Shown here: in pieces, positions 12,401-24,130 of the stretch | Layout of the letters: every line of letters begins with the position of its first letter | Position numbering within the stretch: position 1 is the stretch's first letter | NCBI GenBank assembly: GCA_017654935.2 | Contig: CM065704.1 | Span: 17,252,642-17,316,641, forward strand | Direction: 5' to 3' | DNA length: 64,000 bases | DNA from: Phymorhynchus buccinoides | Lineage: Eukaryota > Mollusca > Gastropoda > Neogastropoda > Raphitomidae | Notes under the pieces: model-generated | Told to the model about the DNA's origin: nothing | The model's database searches: none | The model's input: only the letters and a program-made list of their open reading frames with translations | Position numbers and translations under genes: made by a program

Positions 12401-14608
12401 AGAAATGAGCACTTTGGGATAAGGTGTTTAGGAAATGAGCACTTTGGGATAAGGTGCACTTTGGGATTGCACTTTTAGGAAATGAGCACTTTGGGATAAA
12501 GGAAATGAGCACTTTGGGATAAGGTGTTTAGAAATGAGCACTTTGGGATAAGGTGTTTCAGAAATGAGCACTTTGGGATAAGGTGTTTAAGAAATGAGCA
12601 CTTTGGGATAAGGTGTTTCAGAAATGAGCACTTTGGGATAAGGTGTTTCAGAAATGAGCACTTTGGGATAAGGTGCTTCAGAAATGAGCACTTTGGGATA
12701 AGGTGGTGCACTTTGGGATAAGGTGCTTCAGAAATGAGCACTTTGGGATAAAGGTGTTTAAGAAATGAGCACTTTGGGATAAGGTGTTTAGTAAATGAGC
12801 ACTTTGGGATAAGGTGTTTAAGAAATGAGCTTTGGGATAAGGTGTTTAAGAAATGAGCACTTTGGGATAAGGTGTTTCAGAAATGAGCACTTTGGGATAA
12901 GGTGTTTAGGAAATGAGCACTTTGGGATAAGGTGTTTAGGAAATGAGCACTTTGGGATAAGGTGTTTCAGAAATGAATGAGCACTTTGGGATAAGGTGTT
13001 TAAGAAATGAGCACTTTGGGTGTTTAGGAAATGAGCACTTTGGGATAAGGTGTTTAAGAAATGAGCACTTTGGGATAAGGTGTTTCAGAAATGAGCACTT
13101 TGGGATAATGAGGTGTTTAAGAAATGAGCACTTTGGGATAAGGTGCTTCAGAAATGAGCACTTTGGGATAAGGTGAAATGAGCACTTTGGGATAAGGTGT
13201 TTAGGAAATGAGCACTTTGGGATAAGGTGTTTAAGAAATGAGCACTTTGGGATAAGGTGAAATGAGCACTTTGGGATAAGGTGTTAAGAAATGAGCACTT
13301 TGGGATAAGGTGAAATGAGCACTTTGGGATAAGGTGTTTGTTTAGAAATGAGCACTTTGGGATAAGGTGTGAAATGAGCACTTTGGGATAAGTTTCAGAA
13401 ATGAGCACTTTGGGATAAGGTGTTTAGGAAATGAGCACTTTGGGATAAGGTGTTTAGTAAATGAGCACTTTGGGATAAGGTGTTTAGAAATGAGCACTTT
13501 GGGATAAGGTGTTTCAGAAATGAGCACTTTGGGATAAGGTGTTTCAGAAATGAGCACTTTGGGATAAGGTGACTTTGGGATAATGAGCACTTTGGGATAA
13601 GTGTGCTTCAGAAATGAGCACTTTGGGATAAGGTGTTTAAGAAATGAGCACTTTGGGATAAGGTGTTTAAGAAATGAGCACTTTGGGATAAGGTGCTTCA
13701 GAAATGAGCACTTTGGGATAAGGTGTTTAAGAAATGAGCACTTTGGGATAAGGTGTTTAGAAATGAGCACTTTGGGATAAGGTGTTTAGGTGCTTCAGAA
13801 ATGAGCACTTTGGGATAAGGTGTTTCAGAAAAGAAATGAGCACTTTGGGATAAGGTGCTTCAGAAATGAGCACTTTGGGATAAGGTGTTTAAGAAATGAG
13901 CACTTTGGGATAAGGTGTTTGAGAAATGAGCACTTTGGGATAAGGTGTTTAAGAAATGAGCACTTTGGGATAAGGTGTTTAGGAAATGAGCACTTTGGGA
14001 TAAGGTGTTTAAGAAATGAGCACTTTGGGATAAGGTGTTTAGAAATGAGCACTTTGGGATAAGGTGCTTTAGGAAATGAGCACTTTGGGATAAGGTGTTT
14101 AGGAAATGAGCACTTTGGGATAAAGGAAATGCACTTTTAAGGTGTTTAAGAAATGAGCACTTTGGGATAAGGTGTTTAAGAAATGAGCACTTTGGGATAA
14201 GGTGCACTTTTAAGAAATGAGCACTTTGGGATAAGGTGTTTGAGCACTTTGGGATAAGGTGTTTGAGAAATGAGCACTTTGGGATAAGGTGTTTATGAAA
14301 TGAGCACTTTGGGATAAGGTGTTTAGGAAATGAGCACTTTGGGATAAGGTGCACTTTGGGATTGCAGAAATGAGCACTTTGGGATAAGGTGTTTAAGAAA
14401 TGAGCACTTTGGGATAAGGTGTTTAGGAAATGAGCACTTTGGGATAAGGTGTTTAAGAAATGAGCACTTTGGGATAAGGTGTTTAGGAAATGAGCACTTT
14501 GGGATAAGGTGTTTAGGAAATGAGCACTTTGGGATAAGGTGTTTAAGAAATGAGCACTTTGGGATAAGGTGCTTCAGAAATGAGCACTTTGGGATAAAGT
14601 GTTTAAGA
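3403..14608. repeat. Megasatellite: 30-bp unit, about 370 unit lengths
   Basis: The unit is 30 bases with an almost invariant core GAGCACTTTGGGATAAGGTG. The five bases after the core are nearly the only variable part (TTTAA, TTTAG, TTTCA, CTTCA, rarely TTTGA), followed by GAAAT. Because 30 is a multiple of three and the unit lacks stops in one frame per strand, it yields long open frames encoding decapeptides (RNEHFGIRCL on +, KHLIPKCSFL on minus), up to 248 codons. Shortened units break the frames every few hundred bases, there is no Met-initiated leader, and I do not regard them as genes. The array starts at about 3403 and runs into the assembly gap, so its true length is unknown. Confidence 0.98.
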
Positions 14609-15108
14609 NNNNNNNNNNNNNNNNNNNNNNNNNNNNNNNNNNNNNNNNNNNNNNNNNNNNNNNNNNNNNNNNNNNNNNNNNNNNNNNNNNNNNNNNNNNN
14701 NNNNNNNNNNNNNNNNNNNNNNNNNNNNNNNNNNNNNNNNNNNNNNNNNNNNNNNNNNNNNNNNNNNNNNNNNNNNNNNNNNNNNNNNNNNNNNNNNNNN
14801 NNNNNNNNNNNNNNNNNNNNNNNNNNNNNNNNNNNNNNNNNNNNNNNNNNNNNNNNNNNNNNNNNNNNNNNNNNNNNNNNNNNNNNNNNNNNNNNNNNNN
14901 NNNNNNNNNNNNNNNNNNNNNNNNNNNNNNNNNNNNNNNNNNNNNNNNNNNNNNNNNNNNNNNNNNNNNNNNNNNNNNNNNNNNNNNNNNNNNNNNNNNN
15001 NNNNNNNNNNNNNNNNNNNNNNNNNNNNNNNNNNNNNNNNNNNNNNNNNNNNNNNNNNNNNNNNNNNNNNNNNNNNNNNNNNNNNNNNNNNNNNNNNNNN
15101 NNNNNNNN
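14609..15108. other. Assembly gap (500 N)
   Basis: Exactly 500 N, a round number suggesting a placeholder. It abuts the satellite on the left and unique sequence on the right, so the array probably continues into it. Confidence 0.99.
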
Positions 15109-15326
15109 TCAAATCTCACATGCCTTAAATTCATACAGCTGCGCTGACGCGGCGTGGCAAGACCACGTGAACCGGGAAGGGAGAATACGGGATCAAGAAA
15201 AGTGTCTTGGAATCGGTGAATTGTTTGATGTCACGCGATTGCAATTAAAGCGGCGGGCTGGAATAGTAGGGGGGGTCTAGTCGAAACGTGGGACGCACGC
15301 TTTCACATTACGGTCACAGTTACGCA
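15109..15326. other. Unassigned unique sequence after the gap
   Basis: Moderately GC-rich, non-repetitive; no exon recognised. It should lie in an intron of the dipeptidase-like gene. Confidence 0.4.
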
Positions 15327-15330
15327 TGAT

Positions 15331-15402
<72 letters not shown>
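15327..15402. repeat. (GAT)n microsatellite, left
   Basis: About 24 ATG/GAT units with one interruption, immediately left of the partial exon copy. Confidence 0.95.
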
Positions 15403-15472
15403 CAGTTCACCCCATTGGTCTGGAAGACGTGTCCACCTACCCCAGTCTCTTTGCTGAACTCCTTGGTCGTGT
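15403..15472 (+). pseudogene. Partial duplicate of dipeptidase exon
   Basis: About 67 bases starting CAGTT match the first half of the exon at 15547 almost exactly (a few substitutions). There is one extra C after the acceptor AG ('ttcacccc' against 'ttacccc'), which would break the frame. The match ends at 'ggtcgtg', after which sequence degrades into (GAT)n. There is no donor site, so it cannot serve as a normal exon. Confidence 0.85.
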
Positions 15473-15483
15473 TTACTATGATT

Positions 15484-15484
15484 T

Positions 15485-15524
<40 letters not shown>

Positions 15525-15540
15525 GAGATGATGATGATTG
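15484..15540. repeat. (GAT)n microsatellite, right
   Basis: A second GAT tract between the partial and the intact exon copies. It supplies the sequence just before the acceptor of the intact exon. Confidence 0.95.
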
Positions 15541-15546
15541 ATGCAG

Positions 15547-16300
15547 TTACCCCATTGGCCTGGAAGACGTGTCCATCTACCCCAGTCTCTTTGCTGAACT
15601 CCTTGGTCGTGGTTACTCGGAGGAAGACCTGATGAAAATCGCCGGCAAAAACCTGGTCAGGGTCTTCAAAGAGGCTGAACAGGTTTGGGTGATGTTTGTT
15701 TTTTAATAGATCAGTTGGTTGGTTGATAGGGTCGACTGGCGATTAGCTAATCGGTTGGTTGGTAGTTTGATTTCTAGCATAATTTTATCAGCATTCATCA
15801 TGAAGTGGTGTAAAACACGGAAACGGATGTTGGTGAGTGGTTGACTATACGAATACGAATACAAATGTTTTGATTGAGGGTAAAAAAGGATAAGTGTTAC
15901 CAATAGGCGTCTTTGCACCTTGCCCTCTTGCTGACACATTCATACCCATGCAATCAAAGCAAGTGATTGTGGGCCACGTCGGAAAGATGATACAGCGTAA
16001 CCTCCCTTATAAGATTACCTCCCACTGTAGGACCTACTTCACTCGAGTGACATTGCCATTCTTTTTAAGTATTACAATCACCTCCCTATTACAACTCTCC
16101 TCCCACTTAAGACCTTAGTTTGGATGGTTTTTCAAGGTTTCATAAGGGGAGGTTCCATTGTAGATGGGTGAAATGGGTGTAGAATGAGTGGTGAGTGATG
16201 GATATAGCTGGACTGGTGATAAGTGCCCCTGTATAAAATGTGCCTGTGTTTATGTGTATGCATGTGAAAATGTGTGTGTGTGTGTGTGTGGGGTGTGTGT

Positions 16301-16337
<37 letters not shown>

Positions 16338-16764
16338 GCTGTGTGTGTGTGTGTGTGTGTGTGTGTGATAAAGGTACTGTTTAGTAGGGTGGGAAGAGAA
16401 ATCACACAATGTGGATGTGTACATCGTGTGTGTGGCGTTAGATGTGGTGAGCGGGCGCTAATCATGCAATGGCAGTGTACCTAGATGTGTTGCGGTGTGT
16501 GTGGGGGCGGGCGCGCTCATGCAGCCATGCGTTGTTTGTGTGTGTGTTGTGTTGTTGTATGTCTGTGTATGTCTGTGTCCACGTTTCCATGATCATTTCT
16601 CTGAGTCAATGTGCACACCATGTGAATTCAAGTGCCTATGTCTGTATTCTTTTCAGGTTCGTGACAGTCTTCGCTCAGAGAAGCCCTATGAAGACTTCAT
16701 CGTCCATGTGGACCGCGATTACAACGCGTCCAAGTATGAGCCTGAATGCAGAACTTCCATCTGA
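15547..16764 (+). CDS. Membrane (renal) dipeptidase-like protein, last two coding exons
   Basis: Two exons are supported: 15547-15682 and 16657-16764. The first follows an AG acceptor and ends at CAG|GTTTGG. It encodes 45 codons beginning [12 protein letters not shown] and running through [21 protein letters not shown]. This matches the conserved C-terminal part of metal-dependent peptidase family M19 dipeptidases (GLEDVS.YP.L..ELL.RG...E.....gkNllRVf..vE). The second exon opens after a TTTTCAG acceptor, stays in phase ([14 protein letters not shown]..., Cys near the end) and stops at TGA 16762. M19 enzymes hydrolyse dipeptides at a two-zinc site and are usually GPI-anchored outside the cell. 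The zinc ligands lie in upstream exons that are not in this window. The final codons RTSI run into a 24-bp minisatellite and no hydrophobic GPI-signal tail is present, so the C terminus is odd. Confidence 0.85.
15993..16160. mobile_element. pogo/Tigger-like MITE copy A (intronic)
   Basis: Starts TA|CAGCGTAACCTCCCTTATAA and ends GGGGAGGTTCCATTG|TA: inverted ends flanked by TA, about 168 bases, inside the last intron of the dipeptidase-like gene. The interior matches the better-preserved copy at 63552-63712. Confidence 0.8.
16271..16366. repeat. (GT)n microsatellite
   Basis: TG repeats with GGG and TTGC interruptions in the last intron of the dipeptidase-like gene. Confidence 0.95.
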
Positions 16765-17090
16765 ACTGAATGTAGAACTTCCATCTGAACTGAATGCAGA
16801 ACTTCCATTGAACTGAATGCAGAACTTCCATCTGAACTGAATGTACAACTTCCATTGAACTGAATGCAGAACTTCCATATAAACTGAATGTAGAACTTCC
16901 AACTGAATGCAGAACTTCCCTATAAACTGAATGCAGAACTTCCCTATAAACTGAATACAGAATTTCCATATAAACTGAATGCAGAACTTCCCTATAAACT
17001 GAATGCAAAACTTCCATCTAATTGAATGTACAACTTCCATCTGAACTGAATGTAGATCTAAGCTGAATGAAGAACTTTCATCTAAGCTGC
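16743..17090. repeat. 24-bp minisatellite overlapping the dipeptidase stop codon
   Basis: Unit of about 24 bases, TGAATGCAGAACTTCCATCT plus GAAC, with shortened variants, about 14 copies. The first unit is the coding sequence for the last residues and TGA stop of the dipeptidase-like gene; the rest would be 3' UTR. From 17100 to 17950 I see only AT-rich and G-rich non-coding sequence. Confidence 0.9.
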
Positions 17091-17956
17091 TGTTAAGAAT
17101 GGAATTGCTACTGCTTTTCTTGAAACCAGACAGGGACCAGATACGTTTTCACGACTAACAAAATGATTACAAAGTTTTATTCATTCACTTCATGCATGTG
17201 CATTGGATTTCATTCCTATCCACATAAATGCACAGACCCCCCCCCCCCCTCCCCCCACCTACTATTTTGGCATCATCAAGCCAATTTCAGAAACCCTTTT
17301 TCCAAACATAATTATAGATGGATTCCGACTGTACCTGCTTACTGAATTTTTATCATTTTGTTTTTGTTTTGTTTTTTGCTTCAAGCATGCAGTTATTCAT
17401 CATGCAATCTCATAGTTAATATTATTTGCCTTCCACAAATCCTTGCACATATAAATAACCAAAATGTATGCACGTGTCTTATAATCATAGAGATAAGTAT
17501 TAAACAGACATTGTTATTAGTGTTAAAAAACAAAAACAGATTCGTTTTCGTCTCAAATAATTGCTTTGTGTGACGATGTACTACACACTAGTAGAATAAG
17601 TTTACTCTTGATTTTCTTGAGCAGCATCGGTTACTGTTTCTAGGATTCTAATGTAAGAACAGGTTGACCCATGAAGGGAGGTGGTGGTGGGAGGGGAAGG
17701 GAGGAAAGGGGTAGAGGGGAATGATAAAGCAACAAAGTCGGGGGAAGGGGGGGGCGTTTAAGAAAAGGGAAAAGTGTTAGGAGACAATAGAGTTTTGCCA
17801 GTAAAGCATTTCATAAATATGACTGGAACCCTGGTATGATCTTCAACTAACTTCAATTCTCGTCGACAATTAAATGTTGTAGGTTCTGTTATTAACGTGC
17901 AATGATTGTTTTTAAATTATTTTGTCATTGTTGTCTCTCTTTTTTTTCCCCTAAGA

Positions 17957-20548
17957 CATTTTGAAAGCAACAGGATACAACTCAACTCCCAAGGTGCTTC
18001 CCGTTTCTTTTAATTTTACGCTTCGTGTCAAACGTTTGCTTCAAACGAGTGCAGAATTGTTCACAGAAATTATCATGGATAAGGCTAAGCAATGTATGCC
18101 TGTTAAAACCATAACGGTCCGACCCAATGATGTTCCCTGGTTGACTGATGACATCAGGTTGGTAATAGAAGAGCGAATAGAAACACACAACAAAGCTAAA
18201 TCTACCAATAAACCAGAAGACTGGCATCAGTTCCGATGTTTTAGAAACTATGTTACGGACGTAGAAAGACAACAACAAAGAGAATATGTAAAACAATTAG
18301 AAACTAGAGTAATAACACAGTCAACTTTTGGAACTAAAGAATGGTGGAAAATTGTTAAATCTTTTTTGAAGAAAAAAGGCATTGATTCCAATGAAATTCC
18401 TCCAATTGTTTCTGATGGCATAACATACTATTCCAATACAGAAAAGGCTAATATTTTTAATAACTTTTTATTATTATTAACTAATCTACTTTAGAAAATG
18501 ACAATGATGATACCCCTAATATTCCTTTCTTAGACATTGAACTATCACATATTACTTTCACTCCTCTTGATGTCTCAAATGTTATTTCTAACTTGAACCA
18601 AAACAAAGCAGTGGGACCCGACCTTATCCATAATAAATTACTTATTGCTGCCTTACCAACCATATTAAATCCTCTAACTGCATTGTTTAACCAAAGCTTA
18701 CAAGAAGCTAAATTCCCACAATCATGGAAAACAGCACATGTACATCCAATACACAAAAAGGACTCAAAAGAACAGTGCAACAACTACCGTCCCATCTCCC
18801 TATTAAGTTCTCTTTTTTTAAATCTCATTGTACGATCTCTGAATCACAGTCAGGGTTTACTCCTGGTGACTCAACTGTAAATCAAATGCTTAGTATTTAC
18901 AATAATATAATATGTTTATCGCTTGATCGTGGTGTCACAGCTCAAAGTGTGTACTTTGATATATCCAAAGCATTTGATCGTGTGTGGCACAAGGGTCTAT
19001 TTCTAAAACTTAGAGCAAATGGAATACGAGGAAAATTATATGACTGGTTTAAAGATTACATTTCAAATCGTTTGCAAGCTGTTATAATTAAAGGAGACAT
19101 GTCCGATTACAAGATAGTCCCTGACGGTGTTCCACAGGGATCTGTGTTGGGTCCAATCCTATTCCTTATTTGCATTAATGATATTGTAAATGATATTCAA
19201 TCTAATATGAAACGCTTTGCTGACGACACAAGCATGTCTAAAGCTCTAAATGGTCCAAACACCCGTGCTCAAATACTGAACTCTGATTTAGAAAAAATAA
19301 ACAATTGGGCTATGCAATGGAAAGTAAAATTTAATGAAGAGAAAACCAAACCGTTATTTTTTTAATCGTGGAAACAGGCCTAATAATGTTTTACCTCTTC
19401 ATTTTGGCTTAGTGGCCTTACAAAGCACAGAACAGCACAAACATTTAGGTATAATTCTCCAGAATGACAGTAAATGGGATGAACACATCAAATCTATCAT
19501 TAGTAAAGTTACTATGTTGATCTCTTGTTTAAAGTCCTATAAATATAAACTGGATCGAAAGGCCCTAGAAACAATGTACAAATCATTTATTCGTCCACAT
19601 TTCGATTACGCTGACGTAGTATGGGATAATTGCACTGAAACTCAGTCAACTTCATTACAAACCCTACCATTAGAAGCAATACGAATCATAATTGGTGCTG
19701 TAAGGGGAAGTAGTCATCAAACATTATACAAAGAATCTGGATTCTGTACACTGACAGAAAGCAGGAACAAACATAAGTTGGTGCACTTCTTTAAGATGAT
19801 GAATGGTTGATGTCCTAATTACTTAAACCATCTTGTTCCTGAACTTGTAGCAAAAACTAATCCTAACAGTAGGAGAAGACCTTTAGAACTTTCAGTTTCA
19901 AAATTCAATACTGAAATTTACAGAAATTATTTTGTACCATCAACTACTGTCCTCTGGAACAGCTTACCTGACTGTGTGAAAAATGGCACATCTCTAAGCC
20001 AACTCAAACATTACTTAAATGCTAACGATCCTATTGTTCCTGACTTTTATTATTTTGGTAATAGAAATGAACAAGTAATACACTGTCAACTTCGTTTAGG
20101 AATTAGCAATCTCAATTATGACTTATTTAACAGACATTTAATTAATAATCCCCTATGTGATTGTGGTGTTGCTTTGGAAACTTCTGAGCATTACCTACTT
20201 TCCTGTCAACTCTTTCGTATAGCTCGATCAAATACAATATTAACTCTAGCCCCAGACTATGCTAGATTACAAACGTTATTGAAAGGAAATCCTGTACTAT
20301 CAAACAAAATAAATATTCTTATATTTGAAACTGTTCATCTATTTATTGTTCATTCAAAAAGGTTTATGTTGTAGGTATTTGGTGACACATTTACTGATTG
20401 CTGTTCATTAATAGTCTTATTTACTATGTCAATATTCATAGCCATTTATGTTTGTCATCTTTTCCATTCATAGTTTGTGTTTTCGATGTATTACACCAGT
20501 GTATGGCCGACCTTCCCTGTGCATAATAAAAAATAAAAATAAAATAAT
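17957..20548 (+). pseudogene. 5'-truncated LINE with reverse transcriptase (CR1/Jockey-like)
   Basis: Reading frames at 17961-18490, 18491-18880, 18724-19365, 19334-19807 and 19811-20374 join into one reverse transcriptase broken by frameshifts, a short internal deletion near 18825 and a TGA at 19808. Order of RT motifs: VGPDLIHNKLL, WKTAHVHPIHKKDSKE, NYRPISLLSS, QSGFTPGDSTVNQML, VYFDISKAFDRVWHKGLFLK, VPQGSVLGPILFLICIND and the catalytic FADD. These are followed by HLGIIL, the downstream WNSLP and a Cys-His-like tail (CDCGVALETSEHYLLSC). The endonuclease domain is missing at the 5' end. The 3' end is an (AATAAA)n-like tail at 20523-20548, typical of target-primed insertions. Clade assignment is by motif order only. 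Confidence 0.85.
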
Positions 20549-21548
20549 GTTTTGTACAGGGATCCATGTTTAGCAAGTAAGATGCTTTGCAACCACTGCA
20601 ATTAGTAATGTATTAACTTAATAATTATCTTTTGTATCCCCCATCATCATCATGTCTCTTTCATATTCTGAATGTAATTTTTTCTCTCTTTTTCCATTTT
20701 ATTCATATATTGTATTGTTTATTTTCTGTGTTATGTGTATATCACAGAGTTTGGATTTATCTGTTTTGTTATTTTCATTGGTTTCCAGATGTATATTTCA
20801 CGAAGGATTAGAAATGTACCTAATTAATTTTTCTCTTGATAATGTTTAGATCAGCCTGTTTAGTTTTGTACTTGCTAGCCGCCATTCAGAAAGTCATGCA
20901 TAGTACTTTGGCACAGTATAAGCTTTAAGCTTGTTGCCGCCGTTATGCTTGCTTAACATGTATGTAATAATGTGCTTTTTGGTGAATAAAAAATCATTTA
21001 AACCAAACGTTTGCTTCCATGTTTTGTTTGCTCCAAGTGGGGTTTTAGTGGGGTTAAGTAGGCTTAAAGAAATTGAAAATAATCTTAGAGTTTTGCCCCT
21101 AAGCAAAAGTCTGCACCATGCTAATGATTCATCGTTGTAAAGGTGTGTTATTCATCAAACATTAAAGGTGTATGCATGGGTGCTACTCTTTCATTTTTAC
21201 ACTGATTTCAGTATTTTTATGTTTACCTGAAATTGAACTTCATTTTTTTTCAATTCCCCCCCCAAAAAAAACAACCCCAAAAAACCACAATCGATTTGGG
21301 GCGTTTTGAACTTAGTTATATTTATCTTGGAAGTTTACAAAGGCAATGCAATAATTTTACAAGGCTTAAGTTGCCCCCTTGAATCATCCGACGGGGTTCT
21401 GCCCCTGTACCCTGCCGGGGCCATGGGTCCTTGGACTTTCATTGTTTTTCATTTGGAAAGTTGCACCCATGTGTAAATTATTCATCAAACATTGTAATCC
21501 TTGCTTTATAACATGATCTTCTTGATGCTTTTTTTTATATTTATAGAA
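20549..21548. other. AT-rich stretch without recognisable genes
   Basis: Contains scattered AATAAA-like signals (for example near 20985) and short open frames without family resemblance. Nothing else supported. Confidence 0.4.
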
Positions 21549-21685
21549 CATCTGTATTGCTAAAAATTCGGGACTTTCCTGGTGTTGCACTGCCTCCGGG
21601 CATTGCCTCCAGGATCGTCCCACCATCTTTATATCTACAAATGTCCCATGTTTATCTGTTCCATACCGGAGGACATCGAGCAGTT
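21549..21685 (+). mobile_element. Short dispersed element, copy 1 of 3
   Basis: Shares about 130 bases with 28744-28880 and 44378-44512: starts near ATCTGTATT, then 'gggacttt.ctg', 'ctccgggcattgcctccag', 'tcccaccat.tttat', 'aatgtcccat', 'agaccggaggac'. Copy 2 is bounded by a 13-bp target duplication, which identifies the family as mobile. Confidence 0.8.
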
Positions 21686-21835
21686 TCCCATTTATTCTTA
21701 TCTTCATTACTCAGAAATGTTTCGTATGCACCTGTCCCAGAGGTGCGACACACATTTTGTTTTATTATTTGCATGCGATTTTTGTGTGACGGATGAGAAA
21801 GGAAGGGGTACATTTTGACCCAATGAAACCCTTTT

Positions 21836-22085
21836 TTTTATATTGCTACTGGGTTTAACGTGTACTAAGTGCATGGGCTTACGTCCGGAACCTCGGTTTA
21901 TCGTCTCATCCGAAAGACCGCAAGGCCTATAGTCGCAGAGTGAGAAGAAAAAAATCCACTGTACCCAGGTTCCAACACGGGTTTACTGTGCACGAGGCGA
22001 ACGCATTACCTCCGTGCCACTCTACACCACAAATGAGTGTGCACATGCACACACGGAAATCCATCCGCATGTCCCATCCGTTTAT
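21836..22085 (-). mobile_element. tRNA-derived SINE (reverse orientation)
   Basis: On the minus strand: GAGTGGCACGGAGGTAATGC (A-box-like), about 40 bases later GTTGGAACCTGGG (B-box-like), then a core GGATGAGACGATAAACCGAG and 'gcatgcacttag.acacgttaaa'. The order of head and core is that of tRNA-type SINEs with a conserved central domain. Confidence 0.7.
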
Positions 22086-22301
22086 TTCGTACTTTCTTTT
22101 ACTTTTTTTTTTTTTTTTGGGGGGGGGGATTTTCGTACGGAAGTGTTCGTAAAATATGCACAGACCCTTAGTCTTGTTGTTTGCGTTGAACTGGGAATGC
22201 AGTTGATATGGTGGCTTTGATACGTTTTTGGCTCACTCGTGTCAACAACACAAAATGGGTCTATGTTCTCATGCTTTTTCGGTTTTCCCGGTGTATGTCT
22301 G

Positions 22302-22393
22302 TCTGCGTGTGTGTGTGTGTGTGTGTGTGCGTGTGCGTGTGCGTGCGTGTGCGTGCGTGCGTGCGCGCGTGCGCGCGTGCGTGCGTGCGTGGT
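22302..22393. repeat. (GT)n/(GCGT)n microsatellite
   Basis: GT repeats grade into GCGTGC repeats. Confidence 0.95.
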
Positions 22394-22539
22394 AACTTTA
22401 ACGTTGGCTTTTTCTACAAGGCGAACTACAAGGTGTACATTGTTCAAACTTTGCATACACATAGATGTTTATGCAAGCTTTTAAGAAAGAGAACCTGCAT
22501 ATTAAAATCAACCAATGACTTTGACCTTTGAGCTTTAAC

Positions 22540-22880
22540 ATATAATTTTTGTCTTTCAGTTTCACAGTTAAATTACCCAAATTTGGCATGGTGGTGCATT
22601 AGCCTAAGGTGATATGGTATCTACGGTGAGCTTTGCTCTCTTGACCTTAACCTTGACCTTTGACCTTGAACATCGTCAATTATTTGTTTTGGCTACATCT
22701 TTTATATCCTGGCAGATACAGTCCCCAAATTTGGCAAGCAGGTAGACTCAGATCAAATGGAATGCGAAGTGTTGTCGACCTCGGTGACCATGATCACCTT
22801 GACCTTTGATTTTGGATTTTTGTCCATCACAATATTACCCGAACCGCTGCACGGATTCGCTTAAGATTGTGTAAGGTGAT
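22540..22880. repeat. Dispersed repeat with TTGACCTT repeats
   Basis: Contains CTTGACCTTAACCTTGACCT followed by 'ttgaccttgaac', then 'ccccaaatttggcaagcaggtagactcagatcaaatgg' broken by further CACCTTGACCTTTGA. A related stretch lies at 60900-60945. No coding potential is seen. Confidence 0.5.
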
Positions 22881-23305
22881 ATATCACATCAAGCTGAGTC
22901 CGGCAACATTTTGGTATGGAGTTTATTTGAACGTAAACGACTTAGCATTCAGATCTATCTCTGGCATTGAGATATATCTCCAACAAAACACAGCGAGTGA
23001 GCCTTGAAGGCTGTTCCTCTTGGTTGTTGTTCATATTGTGTGCATGTGAACATTGGCACAATGATAAGAACAAAAAAAGGGAAAAGTAACAAACCAGTAC
23101 TTAGCTTCGTGTACTGCATATTTGCCCAACTTGATACAAAGAAACATGATTTTTGTTTGGTTTCTTTGTTTGTTTTCATAGTTTTTTTGTTTTGCTTTTT
23201 ACATTTGTAACGTATGCACCTTTCTGATCCATGCAGTGCTAATCTATGTACATGCTACCTTTTTAAGTAAATAAATCAATAATCAGGACACTTTTACTGT
23301 TTTGC

Positions 23306-23965
<660 letters not shown>

Positions 23966-24084
23966 CTGAACACAATTTTAATGCTTCAGGCCTCTGGCCT
24001 ATAACATAGGTGCACACATACAAAGAAATGACAAGTGTATAATGATTAATATACTGACAGCATTAGTGGCTAGTTGCTTAAGCT

Positions 24085-24099
24085 ATGAGATAGAGAGAT

Positions 24100-24130
<31 letters not shown>

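Noticed and set aside
3553..14354. Dozens of long open frames with decapeptide repeats (KHLIPKCSFL, RNEHFGIRCL)
   Set aside because: The unit is 30 bases and stop-free in one frame per strand, so frames stay open automatically. Truncated units shift the frame repeatedly, both strands are equally open, and there is no leader or splice context.
3403..14608. CRISPR-like array
   Set aside because: There are no unique spacers between repeats; units are head-to-tail with a five-base variable part, and the surroundings are clearly eukaryotic.
16675..17040. Minus-strand frames with repeated KFCIQFIG-type peptides
   Set aside because: They are the antisense of the 24-bp minisatellite in the dipeptidase 3' region.
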